Origin: Pirellula staleyi DSM 6068
GTDB lineage: Bacteria > Planctomycetota > Planctomycetia > Pirellulales > Pirellulaceae
Length of the DNA: 64,000 nucleotides
Reading direction: 5' to 3'
Assembly (NCBI GenBank): GCA_945875845.1
Contig: CAMCMB010000031.1
Coordinates: forward strand, 1-64,000
The stretch's first letter is position 1; each line of letters begins with the position of its first letter. Below the pieces are notes generated by a model. The model had not been told where the DNA came from, searched no databases, and was given only the letters and a program-made list of their open reading frames with translations. Positions 1 through 9,549 of the stretch are shown here, in pieces. The position numbers and the translations under genes are program-made.

Positions 1-682
1 TGCAACACCCAAGGAAGGTTCTGGATTTTAGCCAAGGCAGGTTTTTGAATCAGTACCAATTGCCAAGGTTGGTGGAATTTAACAAAACACCCACTCAGCC
101 GCTAGAGAGCTTGCGCAATCATCTAAGGCCTACAGCACCATTCGTGCCAGGCACCTATTAAATCTTTCCCCGGCACCTATTAAATCTTTCAAGCAATCAC
201 TTTTTTCTGGGAACAATGGGGCCAGCCCCAAACCCCTGGATTTATCGCATTGAACAAAAAACAAGCCAATGAAAGGACGACCTTACCAAACGATCGAATC
301 GTATGAGCAAGTAGCCAATGAGCCAACCTTGAGATGAAGCCACCCAGACCAGCTGACACTGGAGTGCACTCTATGAGCAAGCGAGCAAAACGCAAGCACA
401 CGAACGCCAGACACGTCGCCCTACCGATTTATGACGCCACAGGTGCCTTGAACTGTGCAAGAATATATGAGACGACACGACCCATCCTTGATGGCCCATG
501 AGCGATCATGCACTGCGTGTCGATAACTCGAATAGTCGCATAATCAAGAAGCACTTGACCTACGAAACGAAAAGCTTGGACTGGTATTCATACGGAAAAA
601 CTATGCAATAATCCAAAAAGCATTCATTCCACAAAAAGTGGCGAAGGCCACTTGCCAAACCTAGCACTACATAGACGCTCGC
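1..682. other. Left-edge region without a confident gene
   Basis: No convincing gene lies here. On the plus strand one frame is open from position 3 to a TAA at 159-161 (52 codons, no start inside the window), so it could be the tail of a gene entering from the left, but its translation matches no family I recognise. Positions 150-189 hold a duplicated 18-bp motif (separate entry). The rest, 190-682, lies downstream of the minus-strand transporter operon and shows no clear terminator hairpin. Confidence 0.3.
150..189. repeat. Two direct copies of an 18-bp GGCACCTATTAAATCTTT motif
   Basis: Identical copies at 150-167 and 172-189 are separated by 4 bp. The sequence just before the first copy (GTGCCAGGCACC) is palindromic, as in dispersed REP-like intergenic elements. 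I infer a repeat-family member, without search support. Confidence 0.6.
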
Positions 683-2215
683 TTAACGGCTTTGTAATCC
701 TGGCGAGACACATCTTCTTTCGATGAATGCGAAACCGAACTGAACAACGATCGCCAAGACCGCTGCTGGCACCGCACCTTGCAATATGAGTGGGATGCTG
801 GACAGTCGGATTCCGGTCAAAATTGGGGCACCATACCCGCCGGCTCCGATCAATGCACCGATGGTTGCGGTTCCCACATTGATCACTGCAGCAGTCTTGA
901 TACCTGCCAGAATGGACGGGAGCGCTAATGGTAGTTCCACCAGTCGCAATCTCGCACCTCGGCCAAGTCCAAGAACATCTGCGGATTCGATTGTTGCTTT
1001 GGGAATTTGAGTCAATCCAGCATAGGTATTGCGCACAATCGGCAGCAAACTGTAAAAGAACAAGGCCGCGATCGCCGGTACTGCCCCCAAACCAAAGAAT
1101 GGGATCATGAACACCAACAGCGCCATCGACGGAAGTGTTTGGATGACACCTACCACTCCCAGAATCGTATTTCCAAAGGCCTCATTGCGTGCCGCTAGAA
1201 TCCCCAATGGAATCGCGACAGCGATGGCCAAACCCAACGAAATGGTAACCAAAAACATATGCTCAGCGGTTGTCTTGGTTAACCTCCCAAGAAAACGCTG
1301 CCATTTGGCAAGGACACTCTCCGCCTCATAGGATATTCCGAGGTTCATTTTGTCGTTTAAAAACTTGGCCGCAACATTCGATTCTAGCTGGCGATCTAAC
1401 CGGACTTCGGCGGTCATGGCCGACATGGATTTGGAGTCGATCGCATTTTCTAGCTTCATTATCGACTGGGCAATTTTGGGCGCTCGTTCCGCCAAGTCAT
1501 CTCGCATCAGGACCATCGCGTAGTAAGTGGGAAAAAAACCGATGTCGTCCTCAAGCACTCTCAAGTGATAGTATTCGATCTCCGCATCGGTTGTGTAGAG
1601 ATCCGTCACTTGAATCGCGTCATGTTCTAAACCGCGATAGGCAAGGTTGTGGTCCATCGTTCGGATATCTTTTTGTGGTAGCCGGTACTTGGCCGCCATT
1701 GGACGCCAGCCGTCATTTCTCTCCATGAACTCATCGCTAATGCCGAACTTCAGCGCTGGGTGATCTCGCAGGTCGCTGATCTTCAAGATTCCAAGTTTCT
1801 CTGCGGTGACTCCGTTCATGCCAAGCGCATACGTGTTGTTGAAGCCGATTCGATCGGACATGACCACATGCATCTTAGCCATTTCCCTGCGCATGTCGGC
1901 TTCGCTGTGGATTTCAACACCCGACTTGATCACATCGGCTAGAAGCTGCTCTCGAATGGTTCCGGTGTAGTCGACATACGCATCAATGTCTCCCGCAAGG
2001 AGTGCTTTCCATAAAACTTGCGTACCGCCAAGTTCCGAACGATGCTCAACTTGTGCGCCCGCATTGCCTGCCAAATGCGTCAACAGTTCGCCCAAGACAA
2101 CGGATTCGGTAAAGCTTTTGGAGCCAATGGTGACCTTCGGTTTTGCTTGGCCGTAGACAAACCCAGAGTTCAACATCAGAGACAACACGACCACAAAGAA
2201 TGTAGGGACTTTCAT
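683..2215 (-). CDS. Fused substrate-binding protein and permease of a glycine betaine/choline-type ABC transporter
   Basis: A 510-residue importer component joining a periplasmic ligand-binding domain to the inner-membrane permease. Residues 1-23 form a signal peptide. Residues about 27-300 are an OpuAC/OsmF-type binding domain (opening with TIGSKSFTES and a GGT...LLAGDIDAYVDYTGT stretch typical of quaternary-amine binders). Residues about 315-505 form a multi-pass permease with the EAA-like loop SADVLGLGRGARLRLVELP. It starts inside the end of the ATPase gene (ATGA overlap at 2212-2215), so the two are translationally coupled. The ligand cannot be fixed from sequence: glycine betaine, choline, carnitine or ergothioneine are candidates. 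The binding domain comes first, whereas fused OpuB/EgtU-type proteins I know usually have the permease first. Confidence 0.88.
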   Translation of the reverse strand: MKVPTFFVVVLSLMLNSGFVYGQAKPKVTIGSKSFTESVVLGELLTHLAGNAGAQVEHRSELGGTQVLWKALLAGDIDAYVDYTGTIREQLLADVIKSGVEIHSEADMRREMAKMHVVMSDRIGFNNTYALGMNGVTAEKLGILKISDLRDHPALKFGISDEFMERNDGWRPMAAKYRLPQKDIRTMDHNLAYRGLEHDAIQVTDLYTTDAEIEYYHLRVLEDDIGFFPTYYAMVLMRDDLAERAPKIAQSIMKLENAIDSKSMSAMTAEVRLDRQLESNVAAKFLNDKMNLGISYEAESVLAKWQRFLGRLTKTTAEHMFLVTISLGLAIAVAIPLGILAARNEAFGNTILGVVGVIQTLPSMALLVFMIPFFGLGAVPAIAALFFYSLLPIVRNTYAGLTQIPKATIESADVLGLGRGARLRLVELPLALPSILAGIKTAAVINVGTATIGALIGAGGYGAPILTGIRLSSIPLILQGAVPAAVLAIVVQFGFAFIERRCVSPGLQSR

Positions 2216-2943
2216 ACTGTCGGTATCCGTTGTGCATTGATGAATCTTGCGACGTAAGCGTTGATGGGGTTTGAGATCATTTCGTCCAGACGGCCTTCTT
2301 GGACGATCTCACCCTCGCCGAGCATCATAACTCGATCGCCAAAGAATGCCGCTTCCCCCATGTCATGTGTCACCATGATGGCGGTCTTTCCGAGCGTACG
2401 AAATATTTTGCGCAAGTCCTCTTGGAGGTCGAATCGAACCAGTGGATCCAGGGCGCCCATCGGTTCATCCAACAAGATGACTGCTGGATCAAGTACCAAA
2501 GCACGCATAATACCGACACGTTGACGTTGCCCACCGGATAGTTGTGCCGGATAGCGATCGAGTGCTTCAACAGACAGTCGCGTCAACTCCGCAAGTTCGT
2601 CCACTCGCGCGCGAACTTTATCTTTGTCCCAACCCAAATGCGAAGCCAACAACCCAATATTCTGTCGAGCGGTCAAATGAGGAAACAGGCCACCATCCTG
2701 GATCACATAGCCCATTCGTTGGCGAAGCTTTTCGATATTTTTGATCGTAAGTTGTGTGCCGTCAAATTCGATCGTTCCTGAGTCGGGAGCGATCAATCCA
2801 ACGAGAATTCGCAACAAAGTACTTTTGCCGCATCCGCTTGGTCCAATCAACACGGTGGATTCGCCCGTACGGAATTGGACGGTTGTCGGCTTTAGAACTT
2901 GCATCTTACCGAAAGACTTGGAGACATTTTTTAAGGAGAACAT
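2212..2943 (-). CDS. ABC transporter ATP-binding protein (quaternary amine type)
   Basis: This 243-residue ATPase powers the adjacent fused transporter. It has Walker A GPSGCGKST (about residues 34-42), a Q-loop in YVIQDGGLFPHLT, signature LSGGQRQRVG, Walker B VILLDEP and switch histidine VTHD. The ProV/OpuCA regulatory CBS pair is missing, since the protein ends soon after the ATPase core, so gating by CBS sensing of ionic strength is not expected. It starts 7 bp after the acyltransferase gene and overlaps the permease gene by 4 bp, which makes a three-gene operon. Confident as an ABC ATPase; ligand class is inferred from the partner. Confidence 0.92.
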   Translation of the reverse strand: MFSLKNVSKSFGKMQVLKPTTVQFRTGESTVLIGPSGCGKSTLLRILVGLIAPDSGTIEFDGTQLTIKNIEKLRQRMGYVIQDGGLFPHLTARQNIGLLASHLGWDKDKVRARVDELAELTRLSVEALDRYPAQLSGGQRQRVGIMRALVLDPAVILLDEPMGALDPLVRFDLQEDLRKIFRTLGKTAIMVTHDMGEAAFFGDRVMMLGEGEIVQEGRLDEMISNPINAYVARFINAQRIPTV

Positions 2944-2950
2944 TTCAGTG

Positions 2951-4219
2951 TCAGCTTTTCCTTGCTCTTTGAGTATTCATTTCGTCGAGCATTTGTTGTA
3001 CGCGTTGTTCGATTTGGTCGGTAAGATCGGCCGGAGCTAGTCGCTTGTCTTTTCCCATTGGCAACTCGATCGGGCGGTCAAAACGCACCAAAACTTCGCG
3101 TTCTCCATGAACCGTTGGGAAGTCGGCGCCGAGCGCATCTTCCTCAAGTTTATCGAGCGTTTCCGCCATGCGTTCGATGGATGGATTATCGAGGAGATAG
3201 TTGCCAGGGTAGCTGTAGAGTTGGGTAACTAAGAACATATCGTCCATGTCAGCGGACCATTGTCGACGTTGGTCCTCAGTGGCTGTCTCGGCCTCAGTTT
3301 CCCGGGCCGCAATGATCGTTCGACGCACTTCTTTGACTCGCTCTGGAATGAGGGCCTGTTTGGTTTTGAGACTGTAGCGTTGCTCGATGCGGCTCAATAC
3401 TTCCGATGAGAGCTGTTCGATGCGTTCGCTCAACGAACCCGTGTTGGTGGTCCGAAGATACTCCAGTTCTTTCAGTGACAAGATACCTTGTGCGACATGA
3501 AGAATTCGCTCCGTAAGCGGTTTTTGATGCTGAGGTCTCCAAAACAATCGTTTTTCGAGCTCCTCGACGGTTCGAACTAAGCTTGGAGAGGGATCGTCAA
3601 CGTACCAACGTTTGATTGCAACAGGAATGATCGAGATGGGGCGCTCGGACTTGCGCGCAGCCATGAGAGCCATTGCTGCAGCTCCGTCTCGGAACGGCGT
3701 GACACGATCGTTCGTGTGATAAACATCACCTTCAGGAAAAATCATCAAAGGATGCGGTCGATTTTGTAAGATATCGACAGCGGTTTTTATGGCTTGCGTG
3801 TCGGTTCCCTCGCGGTCCACGCTAAAACAACCACAGCGTTGCATAGATAGGCGTTGAAACCAACTGCTGGCCGCAAAAACTTGCCATGCCGTCATGATGT
3901 AAAACGGGATGCTAAGCTTTTCGGCCGCTGCAATGAGACAATAAGAATCCCAGTGGAACGAATGATTGGGAGTTAGTAAGACGCCATGTTTGGCGTTGAT
4001 TGTATTTTGGAGGTGTTCCAGTCCTTGGGCTTGAATGCTCAGGATCTTTTGTTTGCGGAGGGCGTTACGACAAGTCGGTTTGGTGAGATGAAACCACCAT
4101 GGGGTCATGATGGGTGGCCATTGCCCTTGAGGTATTCCGTAGGGTTGATTGTTCACTATCGTTTCGGACCACAACCAGCTCGTTTGGTTAATGAATAAGG
4201 TTCGGTAGCGGAACGGCAC
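2951..4219 (-). CDS. PlsC-like 1-acylglycerol-3-phosphate acyltransferase family protein
   Basis: A 422-residue lysophospholipid acyltransferase-like protein, likely membrane-associated and acting in phospholipid or lipid A-like acylation. The HX4D catalytic motif appears as NHSFHWD (about residues 84-90), followed by a GCFSVDREG block and the FPEG acceptor motif (about residue 160). The long C-terminal part (about 190 residues beyond the acyltransferase core) is charged, helical and not recognised. The start used is a GTG at 4219; an ATG at 4108 (MTPWWFHL) is a good alternative, because the first 37 residues are weakly protein-like. It is the first gene of the operon with the ABC transporter; a functional link between the two is not obvious. 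Confidence 0.82.
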   Translation of the reverse strand: MPFRYRTLFINQTSWLWSETIVNNQPYGIPQGQWPPIMTPWWFHLTKPTCRNALRKQKILSIQAQGLEHLQNTINAKHGVLLTPNHSFHWDSYCLIAAAEKLSIPFYIMTAWQVFAASSWFQRLSMQRCGCFSVDREGTDTQAIKTAVDILQNRPHPLMIFPEGDVYHTNDRVTPFRDGAAAMALMAARKSERPISIIPVAIKRWYVDDPSPSLVRTVEELEKRLFWRPQHQKPLTERILHVAQGILSLKELEYLRTTNTGSLSERIEQLSSEVLSRIEQRYSLKTKQALIPERVKEVRRTIIAARETEAETATEDQRRQWSADMDDMFLVTQLYSYPGNYLLDNPSIERMAETLDKLEEDALGADFPTVHGEREVLVRFDRPIELPMGKDKRLAPADLTDQIEQRVQQMLDEMNTQRARKS

Positions 4220-4302
4220 TAGCCGTCCGGCGAGTCAAATAGAATGAATTCGCAGCATACTCGAAAGTGCGCCGTACCCATAGCGGAGAATCTGTGATTT
4301 GA

Positions 4303-4509
4303 TAACCCGTGCCCGTGACGGGCTGTTGATTTAGTGAAGTCGTTATCGGGTAAGGGCACAGCGACGGACTTCCAAGTCCGTCAATGGAGAATTTGACGGA
4401 CTAGGAAGTCCGTCATACTACTAAATCAACAGCCCGGTGAGCGAGGGATTGCCGAAGGCTCCTTGCTCGCGCGTCGGGTTGTCAACCTGCCGCCGAAAGT
4501 GGTCCATCC
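4303..4509. repeat. Composite intergenic repeat, copy 1 (outer TAACCCG..CGTCGGGT unit with inner inverted-repeat element)
   Basis: The outer unit starts with taacccgtgcccgtgac (4303-4319) and resumes at 4436-4509 with a GAGCGAGGGATTGC..CGTCGGGT stretch. Between them sits a 116-bp inner element with perfect 14-bp terminal inverted repeats GGGCTGTTGATTTA (4320-4333 and 4422-4435) and two internal 20-nt palindromes built on GACGGACTT (4363-4382, 4395-4414). A second copy lies at 56682-56896 with the inner element reversed. This fills most of the 335-bp gap between two minus-strand genes. Confidence 0.8.
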
Positions 4510-4554
4510 AAAAAATTTTAGCCTCCGAGCTAATGTCATACGTCAATACGGAAA

Positions 4555-4905
4555 CTAATTGCTTTCGCCCTTCGACGGTGGATCCGTCTTAGTTTCACTC
4601 GGGGAATCTGCCGGAGGGTTGGTTGATGCAGGTTCAGTGGTACCTGAATCGCTAGGATCTTCTTCAGGTGGTATCAACCCACCCTTGCTCGGGGTGCCCG
4701 GTTCGCCGGGACTGGATTTCACCCAGTCCGAAGTCGCTTTTTTCTTGGCTTCCGACGTATAGTTCTCCTGCCAGTACATCACTTGAACCATGATCTGCTC
4801 GCCATAAAAATAGCCGATGGCTAAAACAACCAGGCAAATAGCGATGAACGGTTTTGAAAGAAGTGAACGTTTTTTCTCGGGGGAATCACTGGAGTTATTA
4901 GACAT
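4555..4905 (-). CDS. Small single-pass membrane protein, unknown function
   Basis: A 116-residue protein that I do not recognise. A positively charged N-terminus (EKKRSLLSKP) precedes one membrane helix at about residues 19-36, and the C-terminal 65 residues are a Pro/Ser/Thr/Glu-rich, low-complexity tail that is probably disordered. The layout suggests an N-in, C-out bitopic protein. It stands alone, between a repeat cluster and the acyltransferase operon. Codon use in the tail looks like coding sequence and the ATG at 4905 is clear. Confidence 0.6.
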   Translation of the reverse strand: MSNNSSDSPEKKRSLLSKPFIAICLVVLAIGYFYGEQIMVQVMYWQENYTSEAKKKATSDWVKSSPGEPGTPSKGGLIPPEEDPSDSGTTEPASTNPPADSPSETKTDPPSKGESN

Positions 4906-4974
4906 AACAAGCTTCTCAAACAGGACCGGAAAATGGATATAGCAGTCCGATTGTAACGTATATGCAGGGAGAGC

Positions 4975-5123
4975 GAGGCTCCTGCCGAGCTGTTTACGCT
5001 AAGGTTTGGCAGGAGCCTCACCCTCCCAATTACGGTTTGGCAGGAGCCTCACCCTCCCAATTACGGTTCGGCAGGAGCCTAACCCTCCCAATTACGGTTC
5101 GGCAGGAGCCTCACCCTCCCAAT
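4975..5123. repeat. Four-copy 31-bp tandem repeat plus inverted half (GGCAGGAGCCTC family)
   Basis: Units of exactly 31 bp start at 5008, 5039, 5070 and 5101, each beginning GGCAGGAGCC and containing CCCTCCCAATTACGG. The fourth diverges after about 22 bp. A reverse-oriented copy of the core, GAGGCTCCTGCCGA, lies at 4975-4988, so the array can fold into hairpins. The same core recurs as single hairpins at 12091-12135 and 31197-31240. Confidence 0.85.
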
Positions 5124-5169
5124 GAGGACCAAGGTCGAATCGCTATCCGTCTGCCGCTCGCCTTAGTTC

Positions 5170-7608
5170 TTATTGGTCCCGGTAAACTTGGGTGCTTTCT
5201 TCTTTGCTGACCGCAACTGGCCTTAATTTGCTCTTGAGTTGGGCTCGGACCACGTGAGTCCCTTCGCGTGTATGTCGAACGGAAACCCGAATCGTTTGCT
5301 GATCCTTGGCTTGCATTTGTGCAATCGGCGCGAAGAGGATGTTGCGTTGCGATACTTTGTAATCCACCGGCGCATCAACTTGCTCTACGACAGATCCTTC
5401 TGGCAAATCGATGGCGAGTTCAACGTTGTTGTCAATTCGCGTTCCAATGTTGGAGATCTTGACGAGGTAGGTCGTCTTGCCCTCGGTTTCGATTGGGTCG
5501 TTGTCATCTTCAATCGTGAACGCGAGTTCGCTTTGGCCTTCCACTCGAACGGGTTTTTCAATCGGATCGGCGCGAATCGCGTCAGCTTCTGCTTGCATTC
5601 TCAAGACGAAGCTCCCTTCCTCGACAGGCAGCAGCGTTACCTCGGTGGTCGCTTTGCTTCCGGCAGCGAGCTCAGCAAGTTTCCATCGCACGGCATGCTG
5701 ACTTGGAAGATAGGTGCCTTGGTTGATAGTGGAATTGAATTGAAGTCCGCTTGGTAGGTAGAGAGTGATTTCCACGTTGGTTGCTATCGCGGTTCCCGAG
5801 TTATTTATACGGACCGTGTAGGTCACTTGCCTTTCCAGGTAACGCAGGCTTGCTCCCTCAATGCTGGTTTCAAGCTTGGGTGAGACAACTTCGATTTGTG
5901 CGGAGGATTCGTTCATCGCAGCATTTTCCGAGATAGCGCGCAGAATGTTGGCGGCTTTGCCGGCCGAGATTGCGGACAATTCGATGTCCCGTTTTTCGGT
6001 TTCACCGGGAGCCAAGTCGCCGAGACTGAGCTCCAAAACCCGAGAACCCGTCGAGTGTCTCAAGTTGGCCGGTACGTCTTCTTGAAGCCGAACGTCCCGA
6101 GCTGTGCCGGTGCCAACATTGGCTACTTCGATCATGATGCGAATGTTCTCGCCTCCCAGCACGACCGGTTCGAATAATTGTTTGACAAGAAGCTTGGGTT
6201 GTGTGCTCATGGTTCGAACGGATGCGTGGGCTGCAAAATTGACGCTCGCAACCGAGCCTATTTCCCCTTCGGCTTCCGGGACGAGCTCGATGGTCAGGAC
6301 TTGTTCGGAGCCTGCAGCCATCTCGCCGAGTTTCCAAACAAGTCCGTTGGGGCCATTGGGTTGAGCTTGAGGGCTCGTCCGAATCAGCTTGGCCCCTTTC
6401 GGTACTGAGTCAACGACATTAACCTCGAACGCAGCGGCGTTGCCAACATTCCGGACGAGCAACGTAAAGATCGCTGGTACGCCCACTTGGACTTCGCTCG
6501 GCGCGCGTTTCTGAATTTCCATGCTCGGGTTTTGCGAACCATCCAATTGCCGTACGCCAGGTGCTGGACTTGAAAACGAAGGAAGCTTTGGAGAAGCCGC
6601 AGGGGACGAATTGTTGGACGAATTGGTTGACAAATTGGTTGACGAATTGGTTGACGAATTGGTTGACGAATTGGTTGACGGATTGGTTGACGCGTACGGG
6701 GAGGTACTGGTCTCTGTGTTGAAGGTCGGTTGGGTGGGTGGAGCGATCGCCGCGGTTGGCGGTAGATTCGGTGGAATGTTGTTGAGCGAATTGGGTAGTG
6801 GAGTCGCGATGGGTTCAGGCGTGGTTACGGGCAGCTGGGGTGAAATCCCGGTCGGTGGCGTCGCACTGGGCACTCCAAAAGAGGGTGGATAAACGGGAGC
6901 AGATTGGAGCGTAGGTAGCGACGATGGCGGGGACGAAAACGGAGGGGACGGAGGGGAATACGTTGGCTGTCCGAAAGTTGCGACGGGTGGAGCGTTTGAC
7001 GTATCTGAACTGCGATCCAACTCACCGGGTGAAGCCGGCATGGACATCGTGCGTCGCTCCTCCGGAATCGGTAAACTCGGCGGACTGGTAGTAAATTGAC
7101 TAGGCAATTGACTAGGCAATTCACTGTTCAATTCACTGGGCAATTGGCTCGGCAACTGACTGGGCAATTGACTGGGTAATTGACTGGGTAATAAGGGAGG
7201 GCTACTGCCGCCGTTGCTTGAGAAGGAGGGTGGCAACGAGCTTAGATCATTAAACGGTGGCGGTTCGGTTAGCAGTTTTGGAGGAGACTCGTCGCGAAGT
7301 GAGTTATCGGGTGACGAGGCGTTGCTGGAATACGACGCAGCGAATGTGCGAGGCTGACGATTGAAATTCGTGGGTGTATCGCCCGAGTTGGAATCGTTTG
7401 CTCGCACGAAGGGAGCGGAAAATTCTTGGTTATCTGCGTCATTGCGCTCGGCCGAAATCGGTTCAGCCGGCTGGTTCGCGTACGGAAGATTATTTTTGTC
7501 GGTTGTGGAATCACCCACTCGAGCGTCGCGTTGCGCGATAGACATGGAAAGCAAAACGAGCGCACTCGTTAAGCCCGCCGCGCCGGCTACATAGACAAAT
7601 CGCTTCAT
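5170..7608 (-). CDS. Secreted or surface-anchored DUF11-repeat protein
   Basis: An 812-residue envelope protein. Residues 1-25 are a signal peptide or anchor. Residues 100-340 are low-complexity Pro/Ser/Asn/Thr sequence, with two in-frame 12-bp tandem arrays (repeated LPSQ and STNS units). Residues about 360-790 contain four DUF11/CARDB-like immunoglobulin-fold repeats, marked by recurring N-x-G-x-A/T and LP-x-G motifs (for example VRNVGNAAAFEV, VANVGTGTARDV, INNSGTAIATNV, ISNIGTRIDNN). Such proteins act in surface structure or adhesion. No enzyme motif is visible. It is divergent from gnd, with 243 bp between the starts. Confidence 0.85.
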   Translation of the reverse strand: MKRFVYVAGAAGLTSALVLLSMSIAQRDARVGDSTTDKNNLPYANQPAEPISAERNDADNQEFSAPFVRANDSNSGDTPTNFNRQPRTFAASYSSNASSPDNSLRDESPPKLLTEPPPFNDLSSLPPSFSSNGGSSPPLLPSQLPSQLPSQLPSQLPSELNSELPSQLPSQFTTSPPSLPIPEERRTMSMPASPGELDRSSDTSNAPPVATFGQPTYSPPSPPFSSPPSSLPTLQSAPVYPPSFGVPSATPPTGISPQLPVTTPEPIATPLPNSLNNIPPNLPPTAAIAPPTQPTFNTETSTSPYASTNPSTNSSTNSSTNSSTNLSTNSSNNSSPAASPKLPSFSSPAPGVRQLDGSQNPSMEIQKRAPSEVQVGVPAIFTLLVRNVGNAAAFEVNVVDSVPKGAKLIRTSPQAQPNGPNGLVWKLGEMAAGSEQVLTIELVPEAEGEIGSVASVNFAAHASVRTMSTQPKLLVKQLFEPVVLGGENIRIMIEVANVGTGTARDVRLQEDVPANLRHSTGSRVLELSLGDLAPGETEKRDIELSAISAGKAANILRAISENAAMNESSAQIEVVSPKLETSIEGASLRYLERQVTYTVRINNSGTAIATNVEITLYLPSGLQFNSTINQGTYLPSQHAVRWKLAELAAGSKATTEVTLLPVEEGSFVLRMQAEADAIRADPIEKPVRVEGQSELAFTIEDDNDPIETEGKTTYLVKISNIGTRIDNNVELAIDLPEGSVVEQVDAPVDYKVSQRNILFAPIAQMQAKDQQTIRVSVRHTREGTHVVRAQLKSKLRPVAVSKEESTQVYRDQ
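6604..6692. repeat. 12-bp tandem repeat inside the DUF11 gene (Asn/Ser/Thr-rich)
   Basis: About seven near-identical units of GACGAATTGGTT encode, on the minus strand, a four-residue STNS-type repeat. A multiple of three keeps the frame, so copy number could vary without breaking the gene. Confidence 0.75.
7093..7192. repeat. 12-bp tandem repeat inside the DUF11 gene (LPSQ-type)
   Basis: About eight 12-bp units related to CAATTGACTGGG encode Leu-Pro-Ser-Gln/Glu repeats in a probable linker of the surface protein. In-frame length variation is possible. Confidence 0.75.
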
Positions 7609-7851
7609 GGACCTGACATCCTTGTCCGGTTTACCTTAGGAATAATTCTTGAAAAACTACAACTGGAGGTCATATCAAATTTCAGGGACCGCATGGAAGC
7701 CCAATCAGGTGCAATTGATGCGAATGCATTCGCGAGCTAGAATTCCGGTTTCGTTTTGTCCAAAACGCTGATTTCAATACCAGCAAATACCCGCTTTTTG
7801 TCAAATTTTCTTCAACACTTTGTGACGGTTGTTTGCAACAACTGAAATCTA

Positions 7852-9327
7852 ATGACCGAATTGTGCGACTTTGGCCTCATCGGCTTGGCTGTAATGGGTG
7901 AGAATCTGGCTCTTAATGTGGAGAGTCGAGGCTATCGCGTGGCGGTCTTCAATCGCACGACCGACAAAGTAGACGAACTGATGAAAGGCCGGGCGGCTGG
8001 CAAGAAGTTCGTCGGATGCCACTCGATTGTGGAGATGGTTAAAAATCTAAAGCGTCCCCGTTTTGTCATGATGCTGGTCAAGGCGGGTCCGGCGGTGGAT
8101 GACCTAATCGAACAACTATTGCCCCATTTGGAACCAGGCGACATCGTGATCGATGGTGGCAATACACACTTTGCAGACACCGAACGGAGGACCCAATACG
8201 TTGAGAGCAAAGGGCTTTTGTACGTAGGAGCAGGAGTCTCGGGCGGTGAAGAGGGCGCTCTCAAAGGACCAAGCCTAATGCCTGGTGGCAGCAAGGCTGC
8301 GTGGGAAACCATCAAACCAATCTTCCAATCCATCGCGGCCAAGGTTGGACCGAAGAACGACATTCCGTGTTGCGAATGGGTAGGTCCTCGCGGAGCAGGC
8401 CACTACGTGAAAATGGTCCACAATGGTATCGAGTACGGCGATATGCAGTTGATCTGCGAAGCATACTTCTTGCTGAAGGAAGCGGCTGGCCTGACCAACG
8501 ATGAGCTCTACACTGTGTTTTCCGAATGGAACACGAGCGAACTGCAGAGCTACCTGATCGAGATTTCGCGAGACATTTTCAGCGTCAAGGACGACCAGGG
8601 CCGAGACGGCTATCTTGTGGACAAGATTCTCGACGTGGCAGGCGCCAAGGGTACGGGGAAATGGATGAGCCAACTGGCCCTTGATCTGGGTGTGCCATCG
8701 ACTTTGGTTACCACGGCCGTTTATGCAAGATCGCTTTCCTCGATCAAAGAGGCACGCGTGCGGGCAAGCAAGGTTCTTGCGAGTCCATCACTTTCCCAAA
8801 ATAAGTTATTTGGAGCGGCCGTTAACGATTTGGTCAGCAACAAAAAGTTGTTCATCGAAGCGGTGAAGCAAGCTTTGTACGCTTCGAAGATATGTTCTTA
8901 TGCGCAGGGTTTTGTTCAGTTGCAGGAAGCGAGCAAAGAGCACAAGTGGGAATTGAATTACGGCGACTGCGCCTTGTTGTGGCGCGGTGGATGCATCATT
9001 CGCGCTCAATTCTTGGATCGCATCAAGGAAGCATTTGATGCGCAGCCGGATCTCGAAAATTTGCTGCTTTATCCTTACTTCCAAAAAGCAATCGAAAAAG
9101 CCCAGGATTCTTGGCGGGCTGTGATCATGGCTGCAACGCATTTGGGGCTGCCAGCACCGGCGTTCACCACCGCTTTGGCCTACTACGACAGTTACCGTTT
9201 GCCACGATTGCCGGCGAATTTGCTGCAAGCTCAGCGAGATTACTTTGGCGCACACACCTATCAGAGAATCGACATGCCGGGCACTTTTCACAGCGAGTGG
9301 CTGGATCTGCGGAAAAAGCAAAGTTAG
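7852..9327 (+). CDS. gnd: 6-phosphogluconate dehydrogenase (decarboxylating)
   Basis: A 491-residue cytosolic enzyme of the oxidative pentose phosphate pathway, converting 6-phosphogluconate to ribulose 5-phosphate with CO2 release and NADP+ reduction. The nucleotide fold is at the N-terminus (GLIGLAVMGENLALN, about residues 8-22, then a VFNRT cofactor loop). GGNTHFADTERR and VGAGVSGGEEGALKGPS are substrate-binding blocks. The family signature DVAGAKGTGKW lies at about residue 260, and the C-terminal helical domain is complete. Length matches the long dimeric form. It is a single gene with its own upstream region. Very sure. Confidence 0.97.
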   Translation: MTELCDFGLIGLAVMGENLALNVESRGYRVAVFNRTTDKVDELMKGRAAGKKFVGCHSIVEMVKNLKRPRFVMMLVKAGPAVDDLIEQLLPHLEPGDIVIDGGNTHFADTERRTQYVESKGLLYVGAGVSGGEEGALKGPSLMPGGSKAAWETIKPIFQSIAAKVGPKNDIPCCEWVGPRGAGHYVKMVHNGIEYGDMQLICEAYFLLKEAAGLTNDELYTVFSEWNTSELQSYLIEISRDIFSVKDDQGRDGYLVDKILDVAGAKGTGKWMSQLALDLGVPSTLVTTAVYARSLSSIKEARVRASKVLASPSLSQNKLFGAAVNDLVSNKKLFIEAVKQALYASKICSYAQGFVQLQEASKEHKWELNYGDCALLWRGGCIIRAQFLDRIKEAFDAQPDLENLLLYPYFQKAIEKAQDSWRAVIMAATHLGLPAPAFTTALAYYDSYRLPRLPANLLQAQRDYFGAHTYQRIDMPGTFHSEWLDLRKKQS

Positions 9328-9549
9328 CCGAGCGGCAGACCGTGTCACCGCCGGAGGGCTTGCGACGAGCCGCTAATTGCCTCCAAATCCAGCCTCGCAA
9401 TTGATTGTGCAGTCGCAATGTCCTACATTCAATAGGACACAGAAACTGTCCGCAGGGTTGGCTAGCGCAATTTGCATAGTCGGCATAATGCGTAAGATTA
9501 GTCGCTCGGCGGCCACAACCTTTTCTAATGATAACGGAATCTCATCGCG

